From assembly GCA_040216735.1 (NCBI GenBank), contig JAVJOO010000002.1, forward strand, positions 1,081,118 through 1,145,117: a stretch of 64,000 bases of DNA, in the 5' to 3' direction. Both the position numbers and the translations under genes were made by a program. The DNA comes from Alphaproteobacteria bacterium (GTDB lineage: Bacteria; Pseudomonadota; Alphaproteobacteria; SHVP01). Under the pieces are notes generated by a model. That model was not told the origin of the DNA. It saw only the letters and a program-made list of their open reading frames with translations, and searched no databases. Positions 18,165 through 26,181 of the stretch are shown here, one piece after another; the first letter of the stretch is position 1, and every line of letters begins with the position of its first letter.

Positions 18165-18306
18165 TCGGGTCCTCCTGTTGGGGCCACCAAGGTTCGTAGC
18201 ATAGGGGACGCAGAAGGGGGCCGCCAAATGGTGTGCCGCAACAAGCATTGCCGCGCGGGTTTTGGCTCCATATAAGTCCAAGCGGCGCCAAACACGGGGA
18301 AACAAA

Positions 18307-19143
18307 ATGCACGAATCGATCGACGGCAAAGTCGTGGTCATCACCGGCGGCGGACGTGGCCTGGGCCGCGCGATGGCCCTTGGCCTTGCCCAGGCCGGCG
18401 CGAAGGTCGCGATTACCGCCGCGCGCGAAGGGGCGGAGTTGAAACAGACCGCCGCCGATTGCGTCGCCGTCGGCGGCGAGGATTGTGTGATGGCGCTGCA
18501 AGCCGACGTCACCAGCGTCGAGGACTGCGAACGGGTGATGCGCGAGGCTAGAAACAAATGGGGCCATCTGCACGTCGTCGTGAATAACGCCGGCCGGGGC
18601 ATGACCTATGTCGATAAGAACTTCGTCAAGGAACGCCCCCCGTTTTGGGCGATCCCGACCGATACCTGGGGGATGATGATCGACACCAACATCAATGGCG
18701 TCTTCAACATGGCCAAGGCCGCCGTTCCCCATCTCTTGGAAGAGGGTTGGGGCCGGATTGTCAATGTGTCGACGAGCCTGATCACGATGCAACGGCGCGG
18801 CTACGCACCCTACGGCGCCTCCAAATGGGCGGTCGAGGGCCTCACCATGATCATGGCGCAGGATCTCGAAGATACCGATGTAACGGTTAACGCGTTGCTC
18901 CCCGGCGGCGCGACCGATACCGCGATGATCCCTGGGAAGGTCGGCGATAAATCCCGTGCCGGCGCGGACGGCAACCTGTTCGAGCCGATCATTATGGTGC
19001 CGCCCATTCAATACCTGGCCTCGAACCTCTCGAACGGGAAGCGGGGCGACCGGTATGTCGCCAAACTTTGGGATCAATCGTTACCGCCGGAAGAGGCCGC
19101 CTCCAAGGTGCGGTTTCCGATCAAGCGCGACCGGCAATACTAG
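18307..19143 (+). CDS. Short-chain dehydrogenase/reductase
   Basis: A 278-residue NAD(P)-dependent oxidoreductase with the complete SDR signature: cofactor loop TGGGRGLG near residue 14, VVNNAGRG near 92, and the catalytic Ser155, Tyr169 and Lys173 (YAPYGASK). The first residue is taken as the ATG at 18307 (GGGGAA upstream). The substrate is not predictable. The methyltransferase gene starts 9 bases downstream, so the two may be one operon. Confidence 0.92.
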   Translation: MHESIDGKVVVITGGGRGLGRAMALGLAQAGAKVAITAAREGAELKQTAADCVAVGGEDCVMALQADVTSVEDCERVMREARNKWGHLHVVVNNAGRGMTYVDKNFVKERPPFWAIPTDTWGMMIDTNINGVFNMAKAAVPHLLEEGWGRIVNVSTSLITMQRRGYAPYGASKWAVEGLTMIMAQDLEDTDVTVNALLPGGATDTAMIPGKVGDKSRAGADGNLFEPIIMVPPIQYLASNLSNGKRGDRYVAKLWDQSLPPEEAASKVRFPIKRDRQY

Positions 19144-19152
19144 GCGGCTGTC

Positions 19153-19959
19153 ATGGCGTCCGATCCCTACGCGAAGATCGCCGAAACCGACCCCGAAGTT
19201 GTTAAGACGATCGGCGATCGCCTTGAGGTGCGCGCGGCCCACCCGGACCAACGCGCCATGCTCGATAGCTATCTGGCAGATATCGCGTGGCCCAAGGACG
19301 CCCGTGTCATCGAAATCGGTTGCGGCACCGGGCCGGTCGCGCGGGTGGTGGCGGCCCGCGCCGAGCCCGGTAGTGTACTGGGCCTCGATCCCTCGCCGAT
19401 CCTGATCGAAAAAGCGCGCGCGCTCGCGGGCGATCTCAAGAAATTGTCGTTCGAGGTCGGCGATGCCCGCAACATTGCCTATCCCGACGCCGCGTTCGAT
19501 GTGGCAATCTTCCATACCGCGCTATGTCATATCCCCAACCCCGAGGCGGTATTGCTTGAGGCAATGCGGATTCTGCGACCGGGGGGCTGGCTGGCCGTAT
19601 TTGACGGAGACTATGCATCGGCGACGGTTGCGTTAGCCGAGCACGACCCGCTGCAGGCCTGCTCGCGCGCGGTTACTGAGCATAACGTCATGGATCGTTG
19701 GATCGCGCGCCGTCTCCCGGCGATGGCCAAGGCCGCGGGGTTCTCTGTCGGGCGATTCCGCAGCCACGGGTATGCCGAAGTCGTCGATCCGGTTTACATG
19801 TTGGGGCACGCCGAACGGGGCGCCGAAGTACTGGCGGCACAAGGCGTCATCGGCCAAGACCTGGCCGACGCCCTCAAGAGGGAGGCCCGCCGCCGCGCCG
19901 CCACGGGCGCGTTCTTCGGCCACATCGCCTATGTCAGTGTGGTTGCCCGCAAACCTTAG
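19153..19959 (+). CDS. SAM-dependent class I methyltransferase
   Basis: 268 residues with motif I VIEIGCGTGPVARVV (about 52-66), motif II acidic loop GLDPS and motif IV FDVAIFHTALCHIPNPEAVL. It therefore has the UbiE/Methyltransf_11-type SAM-binding domain. The C-terminal half probably supplies the substrate pocket; the substrate is unknown. It overlaps the VOC gene on the opposite strand by 4 bases. Confidence 0.9.
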   Translation: MASDPYAKIAETDPEVVKTIGDRLEVRAAHPDQRAMLDSYLADIAWPKDARVIEIGCGTGPVARVVAARAEPGSVLGLDPSPILIEKARALAGDLKKLSFEVGDARNIAYPDAAFDVAIFHTALCHIPNPEAVLLEAMRILRPGGWLAVFDGDYASATVALAEHDPLQACSRAVTEHNVMDRWIARRLPAMAKAAGFSVGRFRSHGYAEVVDPVYMLGHAERGAEVLAAQGVIGQDLADALKREARRRAATGAFFGHIAYVSVVARKP

Positions 19960-20366
19960 AGAACTTTGGATTTGTCCTTATAGGACTTGAACTCCAGGAA
20001 GTTGCCCGCGGGATCGGCAACGAACATGTTGCCCACGGTCCCGATGTAGTCGTGATCTTTGATATTTGGGGCGATCCGGAACGCGACGCCCTTGCCGCGC
20101 AGATCCTCGACCAGCGTGTTCCAGTCGTCCCAATCCATGATGATGCCGAAATGCTTGTAGGGCTCGACGGTTGGGTCGGCCTTGCTTGGCTCGACTTCGT
20201 CAGGCGCGTCGATCAAGACCATCTGCGCGCCAAAAAAATTGATGACCGCGTAGTCTTTGCCACCAGTGTCCGCGCGTTCGCGACACCCCAGCGTGTTGGT
20301 GTAGAAATCGCGCGCCTTCGCAAGGTCGTCCACGGCAAAAGCGACATGGAAGATAGGATCGTGCAT
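19956..20366 (-). CDS. VOC-superfamily (glyoxalase/dioxygenase-like) protein
   Basis: A 136-residue protein with the paired beta-alpha-beta-beta-beta modules of the VOC superfamily. The first module begins FHVAFAVDDLAKARDFYTNTLG. The second ends in FVADPAGNFLEFKSYKD, whose Glu is the usual metal ligand. VOC proteins bind a divalent metal and act as isomerases, lyases or antibiotic-binding proteins; the substrate is unknown. It is a monocistronic minus-strand gene between two plus-strand units. Confidence 0.88.
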   Translation of the reverse strand: MHDPIFHVAFAVDDLAKARDFYTNTLGCRERADTGGKDYAVINFFGAQMVLIDAPDEVEPSKADPTVEPYKHFGIIMDWDDWNTLVEDLRGKGVAFRIAPNIKDHDYIGTVGNMFVADPAGNFLEFKSYKDKSKVL

Positions 20367-20496
20367 TTCTATGGTCCTCCCGGTCAGTGCTGAGCCTAAT
20401 GCCGCTTCAAGCTGGCTTCAACGATTCGCCGCGCGCCGCGCGCCAGCGCAGTAATTCTGCCCAAACAAATTGACGGCTCCCGCGGAAACGCTTGTA

Positions 20497-20808
20497 ATGG
20501 CGTCTATGCCGGGACCCCATGATTTAGGCGGCCGAGACTTCGGCCCGATCGATCGTAGCGAACATGTCCGCAGCGCGTGGGACAACCGTGTCGATGGCAT
20601 CCTGAAGCTGATGCTCGACAGGCGGCGTTTTCGGGTCGACGAATTGCGGCGGGCAATCGAATCTTTGCCCGAGTCGGATTACATGGCGTTTAGTTATTAC
20701 GAGAAATGGATCGCCGCCATGCGTCTGCTCGTGGTCGAAAAAGGGCTTGTGTCGAATGAGGAGATCGAAACGCGTCTGGCGAAACTGCGCCAAGGACGGG
20801 TCGCGTGA
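20497..20808 (+). CDS. Nitrile hydratase/thiocyanate hydrolase beta, N-terminal-half subunit
   Basis: About 103 residues matching the N-terminal half of a nitrile hydratase beta subunit. The start resembles the family's HDxGG opening (MPGPHDLGGRDFGPI), followed by the helical region YYEKWIAAMRLLVVEKGL. In ordinary nitrile hydratases this is fused to the C-terminal half, but here that half is a separate gene overlapping by 4 bases. The split matches thiocyanate hydrolase and toyocamycin-type three-subunit enzymes. It could instead be an activator, since those are homologous to this half. The start may be 20497 or the ATG at 20506. Confidence 0.82.
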   Translation: MASMPGPHDLGGRDFGPIDRSEHVRSAWDNRVDGILKLMLDRRRFRVDELRRAIESLPESDYMAFSYYEKWIAAMRLLVVEKGLVSNEEIETRLAKLRQGRVA

Positions 20809-21092
20809 CATTTGCCTTCGAAGTAGGCCAGCGCGTACGCGTCAAAGAGGGCGACCCGCCGGGCCATATTCGAACGCCCTTCTATTTGCGCGGTAAAGAG
20901 GGGTTGATTGAATCCAGGCACGGCGAATTCCGCAATCCGGAAGAACTTGCCTACGGCAAGAAGGGGTTGCCGCTAAAGCCGCTCTACCTTGTGCGGTTTC
21001 TGCAGTCCGAGGTATGGCCCGGCTACAACGGCGGTGCCCACGATACGCTCAGCGCAGATATCTACGAACATTGGCTTGACCCGGACGCTTGA
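20805..21092 (+). CDS. Nitrile hydratase/thiocyanate hydrolase beta, C-terminal-half subunit
   Basis: 95 residues from a GTG overlapping the previous stop (GTGA). The sequence is the SH3-like C-terminal domain of nitrile hydratase beta: VGQRVRVKEGDPPGHIRTPFY, LRGKEGLIESRHGEFRNPEE, LYLVRF and the closing DIYEHWLD. This domain packs on the alpha subunit at the active-site entrance. The alpha-like gene starts 6 bases later. Confidence 0.9.
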   Translation: MTFAFEVGQRVRVKEGDPPGHIRTPFYLRGKEGLIESRHGEFRNPEELAYGKKGLPLKPLYLVRFLQSEVWPGYNGGAHDTLSADIYEHWLDPDA

Positions 21093-21098
21093 GGATCC

Positions 21099-21743
21099 AT
21101 GGCAGAACACCATCACGATCATGACCACGATCACGACGACCATGCCGCTATCGAAGAAGGTGGCGCCCCCAGCGAGTTCGACCTGCTCGAACAGGCCGTA
21201 CGCGAGTTGCTGATCGAAAAGGGAGTGTTCTCCGCCGACGACCTGCGGCGCCAAGTCGACAAGACGGATAGCGTGAGCCCCGCCGACGGCGCCAAGGTCG
21301 TCGCCAAGGCGTGGAGCGATCCAGCGTTTAAGACCCAACTCTTGGCCGACCCGAAAACGGCCATCGAAAGCCTGGGCTATGACGTTGGGCCCGCGCCCAA
21401 TCTCGTTGTCTTGGAGAACACCGACGCCCTACATCACGTCGTGGTCTGCACGTTGTGCTCGTGCTATCCGCGCGTTCTGCTGGGCCCGCCGCCCGATTGG
21501 TATAAGAGCAAGCAATACCGTGGGCGCGTGGTGATCGATCCGCGCGGCGTGTTGCAGGAATTCGGTACCGAGCTTGCCGGCGATGTCGAGATCAAGGTTG
21601 TCGATTCGACGGCGGACATGCGCTATCTCGTCCTGCCGCCGCGACCGGCGGGAACTGACGGGATGAACGAACGAGAACTCGCCGCTCTGGTGACGCGCGA
21701 TTGCATGGTTGGGGTCACCTTCCCCGACAAACCTGCCCACTAG
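21099..21743 (+). CDS. Cobalt-type nitrile hydratase alpha / thiocyanate hydrolase gamma subunit with His/Asp-rich N-terminus
   Basis: 214 residues. The metal claw is VVCTLCSCYP (Cys117, Cys120, Ser121, Cys122); Thr in C-T-L-C-S-C is the usual mark of the non-corrin cobalt type. Downstream PPDWYKSKQYRGRVVIDPR and VRDS-like ALVTRDCMVGVTFP are family features. Residues 4-15 are a His/Asp tract (HHHDHDHDHDDH) that could hold metal before insertion. With the two preceding genes it makes a complete three-subunit enzyme hydrating nitriles or thiocyanate. No separate amidase or cobalt chaperone gene adjoins. Confidence 0.92.
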   Translation: MAEHHHDHDHDHDDHAAIEEGGAPSEFDLLEQAVRELLIEKGVFSADDLRRQVDKTDSVSPADGAKVVAKAWSDPAFKTQLLADPKTAIESLGYDVGPAPNLVVLENTDALHHVVVCTLCSCYPRVLLGPPPDWYKSKQYRGRVVIDPRGVLQEFGTELAGDVEIKVVDSTADMRYLVLPPRPAGTDGMNERELAALVTRDCMVGVTFPDKPAH

Positions 21744-21752
21744 GGCCGCGGA

Positions 21753-22463
21753 ATGGTCGGCGATGTCCGCGTCAGGACATCCGACGGCGCCGACATGCCT
21801 GCCATGTTTGCGCCCGGATCGGGTGGGCCGGCACCGGGTATCATCGTGCTTCAGGAGATATTCGGCGCGACCGAGTTCCTCCGATCGCGCCTGCCTTTGT
21901 TCAATGCGCAAGGTTATGCGGCAATGGCGCCGGACCTCTACCACCGTGTTTGTCCCGGTGCGTCGTTCGACTATGCCGGTGAGGACTGGAAGCGCGCCTT
22001 TGCGGCACGAAACGCCCTTGACGACGATCTTGCCGTTGCCGACGTGGGGGCCGCCATTGCAGCTATGCGGGCGCAGCCCGACTGCGATGGTCGCGTCGCC
22101 ATCGTCGGTTATTGTCTCGGTGGGCTGTTGGCCTTTCTTTCCGCAGCGCGACGCGACGCACCGACCGCCGTCTGCTTTCACGGCGTTCGCATGGAACAAC
22201 GCCTCGATGTCGCTGCGGCGATCCGGGGGCCCCTTCAGATCCATTTCGCTGGCCGCGACAAATGGGCACCGCCCGAGGTCGTCGGAGAAATCAAAGCGGC
22301 GCTTTCGGATGCGCCAGCGGTCGAATTCCTCGACTATCCCGATGCCGATCATGGTTTCTCGCGAGAAGGCCAGCCTGTCTTCGACCCCGAGGCAACCGAG
22401 CGCGCCCATGCCGCGATGTTCGAGTTCATCGGACGAACGCTCCAACAGGAGGAAGTGCTTTGA
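21753..22463 (+). CDS. Dienelactone hydrolase-family protein
   Basis: A 236-residue alpha/beta hydrolase with the dienelactone hydrolase triad Cys121 (GYCLGG), Asp169 (AGRDKW) and His200 (DADHGF). It also has the associated Glu36 (LQEIFG), so it should be active. Dienelactone hydrolases open lactones in chloroaromatic breakdown, but many relatives act on other esters. It starts 9 bases after the nitrile-hydratase alpha gene and its end overlaps the SDR start, placing it in the same operon. Confidence 0.92.
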   Translation: MVGDVRVRTSDGADMPAMFAPGSGGPAPGIIVLQEIFGATEFLRSRLPLFNAQGYAAMAPDLYHRVCPGASFDYAGEDWKRAFAARNALDDDLAVADVGAAIAAMRAQPDCDGRVAIVGYCLGGLLAFLSAARRDAPTAVCFHGVRMEQRLDVAAAIRGPLQIHFAGRDKWAPPEVVGEIKAALSDAPAVEFLDYPDADHGFSREGQPVFDPEATERAHAAMFEFIGRTLQQEEVL

Positions 22464-23245
22464 GTTTTGATCCAGCCTCGCTCGATTTCAAACGTTTGGG
22501 ACCTCCACCGGGAGCCAAGGTCGTCGTCGCGGGCGGTTGCGGCGGAATCGGCAGATCGGTCGTAAAGGCCTGTATCGAAACCGGACTGCGAACGACGGTC
22601 CTGGACCTTGCCGAATCCCACCGGCGTCATCCCAGTCCAAACGAAGCCGACTTCGTTGCAATCGACGCACACGAGGAGACATCCATCGTCGCTGCATTTG
22701 AAGAGATACGCGTGGACGGAGAGATCGATGCATTGATCAATCTCGTGGGCTACCGCGACGATCTTATCAATGTTGGCGAACGCGACACGGAAAGCTGGGA
22801 CGACATTATTTCGGGCAACTTGCGTTCGGCCTTCCTTATCTGCCGTCACGGGTTGGCGCACATGGCTGCCAACAGCGCGATCGTAAATGTTTCGTCCGGT
22901 CTCGCGGTCCGCGTCCTGCCGGGCTACGCCCCCTATTCGGCGGCGAAAGCCGGTGTCATCGCGCTGACCAAGGGTATTGCGATAGAAAATGCGCCGCGTG
23001 TCAGAGCCAACGCTGTTGCGCCAGCGGCGGTCAAGACAGCGTTTCTCGCCGGCGGCACCGGGCGTGTCGATGACGAGGACGGCGACTGGGATGGACAATT
23101 CAGCGGCTACATCAAATCCATTCCGATGGATCGATTGGCCGTGGCAGAAGACATCGTCGGTCCAATTCTTTTTCTTGCAGGCCCCGCATCCTGCTTCATG
23201 ACTGGCCAGGTTCTGTACGTAAACGGCGGCGGCCTCACGCCGTAA
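22460..23245 (+). CDS. Short-chain dehydrogenase/reductase
   Basis: 261 residues from a TTG start that overlaps the previous stop (TTGA). The start is supported by AGGAGGA at 22447-22453 with 6-base spacing. SDR features are the cofactor loop AGGCGGIG, catalytic Ser145/146 and Tyr159-Lys163 (YAPYSAAK), and the C-terminal GQVLYVNGG. The usual NNAG motif is replaced by NLVGY. It is the last gene of the nitrile-hydratase-like operon, and its substrate is unknown. Confidence 0.88.
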   Translation: MSFDPASLDFKRLGPPPGAKVVVAGGCGGIGRSVVKACIETGLRTTVLDLAESHRRHPSPNEADFVAIDAHEETSIVAAFEEIRVDGEIDALINLVGYRDDLINVGERDTESWDDIISGNLRSAFLICRHGLAHMAANSAIVNVSSGLAVRVLPGYAPYSAAKAGVIALTKGIAIENAPRVRANAVAPAAVKTAFLAGGTGRVDDEDGDWDGQFSGYIKSIPMDRLAVAEDIVGPILFLAGPASCFMTGQVLYVNGGGLTP

Positions 23246-23641
23246 ATCTGTGTAACGCACTGAAGAGAAACAGAATTTACGGCATCAAGAATTTCAAAGA
23301 AGAACCCGCCGCCGCCGGTAAATAGCGCGCTTTGTGTCTTTGCCGATTGGAAGACCAACGCCTTTTCGCGTCGACGATTCGTCGAATGCCGCAGTCGAAT
23401 CACTTTGTGACGGAACACAGATCGTCGGTGACAAGTCATTCTCATCTTCGTTGGTGACGAGTCGATTGGGCGACGAAGGACTCATGTCGAGTCGTTGCTT
23501 GAGGAGTCCTTGCGCCCGATGTTTTTTTGCAGTGACTATTGAAACGAAATTCTGTAGTCTCGCCGGGACTTGCACGTTTTTTTGTTAGTCTCGTGTGAAG
23601 AAAACTTGTCTTTGATTCAGGACCATATTGGAGGGTTCTAA
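23246..23641. other. 396-base gap upstream of the histone-like gene
   Basis: No convincing gene lies in this gap. It is visibly more AT-rich than its surroundings, with T-runs (TTTTTTT near 23522 and 23578) and the octamer TAGTCTCG twice (near 23554 and 23588). GGAGG at about 23630 serves the following gene. I expect a long leader or a complex promoter for the histone-like gene, but I cannot assign a -35/-10 pair with confidence. Confidence 0.45.
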
Positions 23642-23983
23642 ATGGCGAAAGTCGCAGCCCTGGCAGCAAAACGGAAAACCGCTAAGCGGAAACCCGCTGC
23701 CAAGAAAAAGCCCGCAGCCCGGAAAAAACCGGCGGCTACAAAGCCAGCGGCACGGAGGAAGACTCGGAAAGCGGCAGCCAAAAAGACAGCGAAGAAGAAA
23801 GTAGCGAAGAAGAAAGTAGCGAAGAAGAAGGTTGCCAAAAAGAAAGTCGCTAAGAAGAAAGCGGCCAAGAAGTCGGCAGCAAAGAGAAAACCCGCTAAGC
23901 GGAAGGCAGCCAAGAAGGCGGCCCCCGCAAAAAAGGCGGCGAAAAAGGCCCCCAAGCGGAAGGCCGCAAAAAGAAAAAAGTAG
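23642..23983 (+). CDS. Histone H1-like Lys/Ala-rich DNA-binding protein
   Basis: A 113-residue protein made almost only of Lys, Ala, Arg and Pro, with no acidic residues that I can see. The core is five repeats of A-K-K-K-V/A, and the flanks have AKRK and AAKK motifs. This is the composition of bacterial H1-like tails (AlgP, Hc1/Hc2-like proteins), which bind and compact DNA or bind RNA or polyphosphate. GGAGG precedes the ATG. It has a long upstream gap and a bidirectional terminator downstream, so it is probably monocistronic and individually regulated. Confidence 0.88.
   Translation: MAKVAALAAKRKTAKRKPAAKKKPAARKKPAATKPAARRKTRKAAAKKTAKKKVAKKKVAKKKVAKKKVAKKKAAKKSAAKRKPAKRKAAKKAAPAKKAAKKAPKRKAAKRKK
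23789..23863 (+). repeat. Five tandem 15-bp coding repeats (AKKKV units)
   Basis: Five consecutive 15-base units of the form GCGAAGAAGAAAGTA, the first two identical and the last three diverged at synonymous or near-synonymous positions. Each encodes A-K-K-K-V (last unit A-K-K-K-A). Such arrays change in copy number by slippage. Confidence 0.85.
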
Positions 23984-24085
23984 CGAAATCTACGACGCTG
24001 AACGCGTCGCCAACTGGACTGGTCATGTACGACAGGTTCGGCAAGCGGCGCGGCGGTCGTTAGATCACTGCAGCAATGCTGCGGC

Positions 24086-24113
24086 AAAGGGCGGTCCATT
24101 TGGACCGCCCTTT
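24086..24113. terminator. Bidirectional hairpin terminator after the histone-like gene
   Basis: A perfect 13-bp inverted repeat, AAAGGGCGGTCCA (24086-24098) and TGGACCGCCCTTT (24101-24113) with a 2-base centre. It is A-rich on the left and T-rich on the right (TTTGTTCGTTTT), so it can act on both strands. It lies about 100 bases past the histone-like stop; the rest of the 281-base gap up to 24264 shows nothing else I recognise. Confidence 0.85.
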
Positions 24114-24264
24114 GTTCGTTTTGGGGTGGTGTTCGTGGCACCGAGACACCTGGGTGGCGAAGCGCTTCGCTCCTTTTGGAGCGGCCGCCGCCGCAATTCC
24201 GATCGGTGGACGATTCAGGTGCTATGGCCGACAATCGCTCTACACGAATGCACGAGGCCAACCA

Positions 24265-24909
24265 ATGGTTACCGTTGATCTGTTTTGGTCGTTCCGCAGC
24301 CCCTATTGCTATCTCGGGTTGCCGCGAATTCAGGACCTCGAACGGCGCTATGCGATTGAGTTGGCGGTACGCGTTGTCATGCCGCTTGCGGTGCGCGATC
24401 CGGACTATTTCGAATCGCTGCCCCCAGCCCGCGGTGCCTATAACGCCATGGATGCGCAGCGCACCGCGGCTTATCTCGGTATCCCCTTCGCCCGGCCACA
24501 ACCGGATCCGGTGGTGTTCGAAACCGAGCGCCGCCGTCCTGCTGCCCATCAGCCCTATATCCACCGGCTCTCGCGCTTGGGGGCGTTGGCCTGTGTCAAA
24601 GACAAAGGCATGGCTTTCATCGGTGCGGTCGCGTCGATGATGTGGGGCGGCGCAGTTGTCGGTTGGGACCAAGGCGACCATCTGGCCTCGGCGGTCCGTA
24701 CCGCCGGGCTGGATCTCGCAGAAATGGATGCCGAGATCGCCGCCTACCCGGAGCGGTACGACGCTCAAATATCAGACAACGAACGCCGCCTTAGTGCAGT
24801 GGGCCACTGGGGCGTACCCACGTTGGCGGTCGAGGGTGAAGCGTTCTTCGGTCAGGACCGCTTGGATGTCCTTGCTTGGCGCCTCGACGCGCTTGGCGCG
24901 CGCCGCTGA
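24265..24909 (+). CDS. DsbA-family protein, 2-hydroxychromene-2-carboxylate isomerase-like
   Basis: 214 residues with a thioredoxin fold lacking the CxxC pair. The N-terminal FWSFRSPYCYLGL has the Ser-Pro-Tyr pattern of the glutathione-dependent isomerases (NahD-like). The helical insertion and the cis-Pro motif HWGVPTLAVEGEAFFGQDRLD at the end also fit. NahD-type enzymes act in naphthalene and other polycyclic aromatic degradation, which agrees with the ring-hydroxylating oxygenase genes that start 72 bases downstream. The ATG at 24265 is chosen because the product then begins directly at the first beta strand. Confidence 0.85.
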   Translation: MVTVDLFWSFRSPYCYLGLPRIQDLERRYAIELAVRVVMPLAVRDPDYFESLPPARGAYNAMDAQRTAAYLGIPFARPQPDPVVFETERRRPAAHQPYIHRLSRLGALACVKDKGMAFIGAVASMMWGGAVVGWDQGDHLASAVRTAGLDLAEMDAEIAAYPERYDAQISDNERRLSAVGHWGVPTLAVEGEAFFGQDRLDVLAWRLDALGARR

Positions 24910-24981
24910 GGCATGTGGACTGGACCGTCCCGCGTAGGATGATCTAGGCTTCGAAGGATCAGGTGGCGAGGGAGTAGGTGT

Positions 24982-26181
24982 ATGGCGCGTAACGCCGACG
25001 CATGGCGGGTACAACCCGAGATATCCGACACCCACGTGGTAAGCGGTGCGGTCTACACCGACAAAACAATCTTCGAGGATGAAAAGAGCCGCATCTTCGG
25101 TGAGTGCTGGCACCTTGCCTTCCATGAGAGCGAACTTGCCGAGTTGCACGACTACCGCACTTTCGACTACATCGGGACACCGCTGATCTCGATCAGGGGC
25201 GGCGACGGTGTCATCCGAACCTTCATGAATGTCTGCTCCCACCGCGGCGCCAAGATCATTCACGAGCCGAGCGGCAACGCCAAACGTCTCACTTGCTTCT
25301 ACCACCTGTGGAGCTACGACGACCGGGGCAGTTGTGTCGATATTCCGCGGCCCGAGGCCTACGAATCGGCCGGCCTAAAGAAGGAGGATTGCGGCCTCTT
25401 CGAGGTACGCACCGAAACTTTCCTGGGGCTCGTCTTTGTGACGCTGGACGAAAGGGCGCCTTCGGTAGCCGACTATATTGGCGGTGCCCTGGAGCCCTTT
25501 GCACCGGTCCTAGGTTCGGGCCAGCTAGAGGTCTTTCACTACAATCGCTCGATCCTCCATGCGAACTGGAAGGCATGGCAGGAAACCAATCTCGACCTCT
25601 ACCACGAATGGATGCACGTGCTACTGCGGCGGACCCAGATCACCGCAGCGAGCATGGATGCGCGGGTCGTCAAAGTTTTCCCGAACGGTCATACGATGGG
25701 TGGTGGGCTCAAAGCGAGCTACGACAAATACAAAGGCATGGCGTCGCGCGATACCAGCATGGCGCTCCCGGGATTGACGCCGGACGACTTCTTCTTTGTC
25801 GATCTTTGGCCCAATGCCGCGCTGCTGGCGCGTGGCACCGCCATCCGCATCGATGTCGTGACACCGATCGACGAAAAAACCATGCTGGTCGAATGGCGCG
25901 GACTTGGGCTGAAGGGCGATTCGCCCGAGATGCGTCGCACCCGCATGCAGCACCACAATCAATACTGGGGCCCGTTCGGTCGCAATGTTCCCGAAGACGC
26001 CTATGCCGCTGAGGCATGCGAGGCCGGTTTTCGCCACGGTGCCGCGAGCCACCAGGTCATCGCCCGCGAAGAAGGCGGCAAAGGCCAGGACGACGGCATG
26101 CTGAGGGCATGGTACGCCGAATGGGCTCGGCGCATGGATCGCTCGCCAGCCCATCCGATCGGTGTGGCCGCGGCCGAGTAA
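24982..26181 (+). CDS. Rieske non-haem iron ring-hydroxylating oxygenase, alpha subunit
   Basis: A 399-residue oxygenase alpha subunit. The Rieske 2Fe-2S ligands are Cys85 and His87 (NVCSHRGAK) and Cys105 and His108 (CFYHLW). The catalytic domain has the bridging Asp205 and the iron ligands His208 and His212 (LDLYHEWMHV), an H-x3-H spacing like carbazole dioxygenase. Asp339 (RNVPEDA) is the probable third ligand. Such enzymes hydroxylate or dihydroxylate aromatic or other unactivated carbons using electrons from a ferredoxin. The next gene, a paralogue without the Rieske domain, starts inside this stop codon (TAATG). Confidence 0.94.
   Translation: MARNADAWRVQPEISDTHVVSGAVYTDKTIFEDEKSRIFGECWHLAFHESELAELHDYRTFDYIGTPLISIRGGDGVIRTFMNVCSHRGAKIIHEPSGNAKRLTCFYHLWSYDDRGSCVDIPRPEAYESAGLKKEDCGLFEVRTETFLGLVFVTLDERAPSVADYIGGALEPFAPVLGSGQLEVFHYNRSILHANWKAWQETNLDLYHEWMHVLLRRTQITAASMDARVVKVFPNGHTMGGGLKASYDKYKGMASRDTSMALPGLTPDDFFFVDLWPNAALLARGTAIRIDVVTPIDEKTMLVEWRGLGLKGDSPEMRRTRMQHHNQYWGPFGRNVPEDAYAAEACEAGFRHGAASHQVIAREEGGKGQDDGMLRAWYAEWARRMDRSPAHPIGVAAAE

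Noticed and set aside
18165-18602. N-terminal extension of the DUF427 gene up to 18602
   Set aside because: The extension is low-complexity and overlaps the SDR gene on the other strand; AGGAGG directly before the ATG at 18164 marks the true start.
23789-23863. Short direct repeats suggestive of a CRISPR array
   Set aside because: There are no spacers; the 15-bp units are contiguous and encode AKKKV inside a gene.
23638-24768. Long minus-strand open frame opposite the histone-like and isomerase genes
   Set aside because: Its Phe/Ala-rich stretch is only the reverse reading of the Lys/Ala codons. It has no family features, and the plus-strand genes have ribosome-binding sites and recognisable products.
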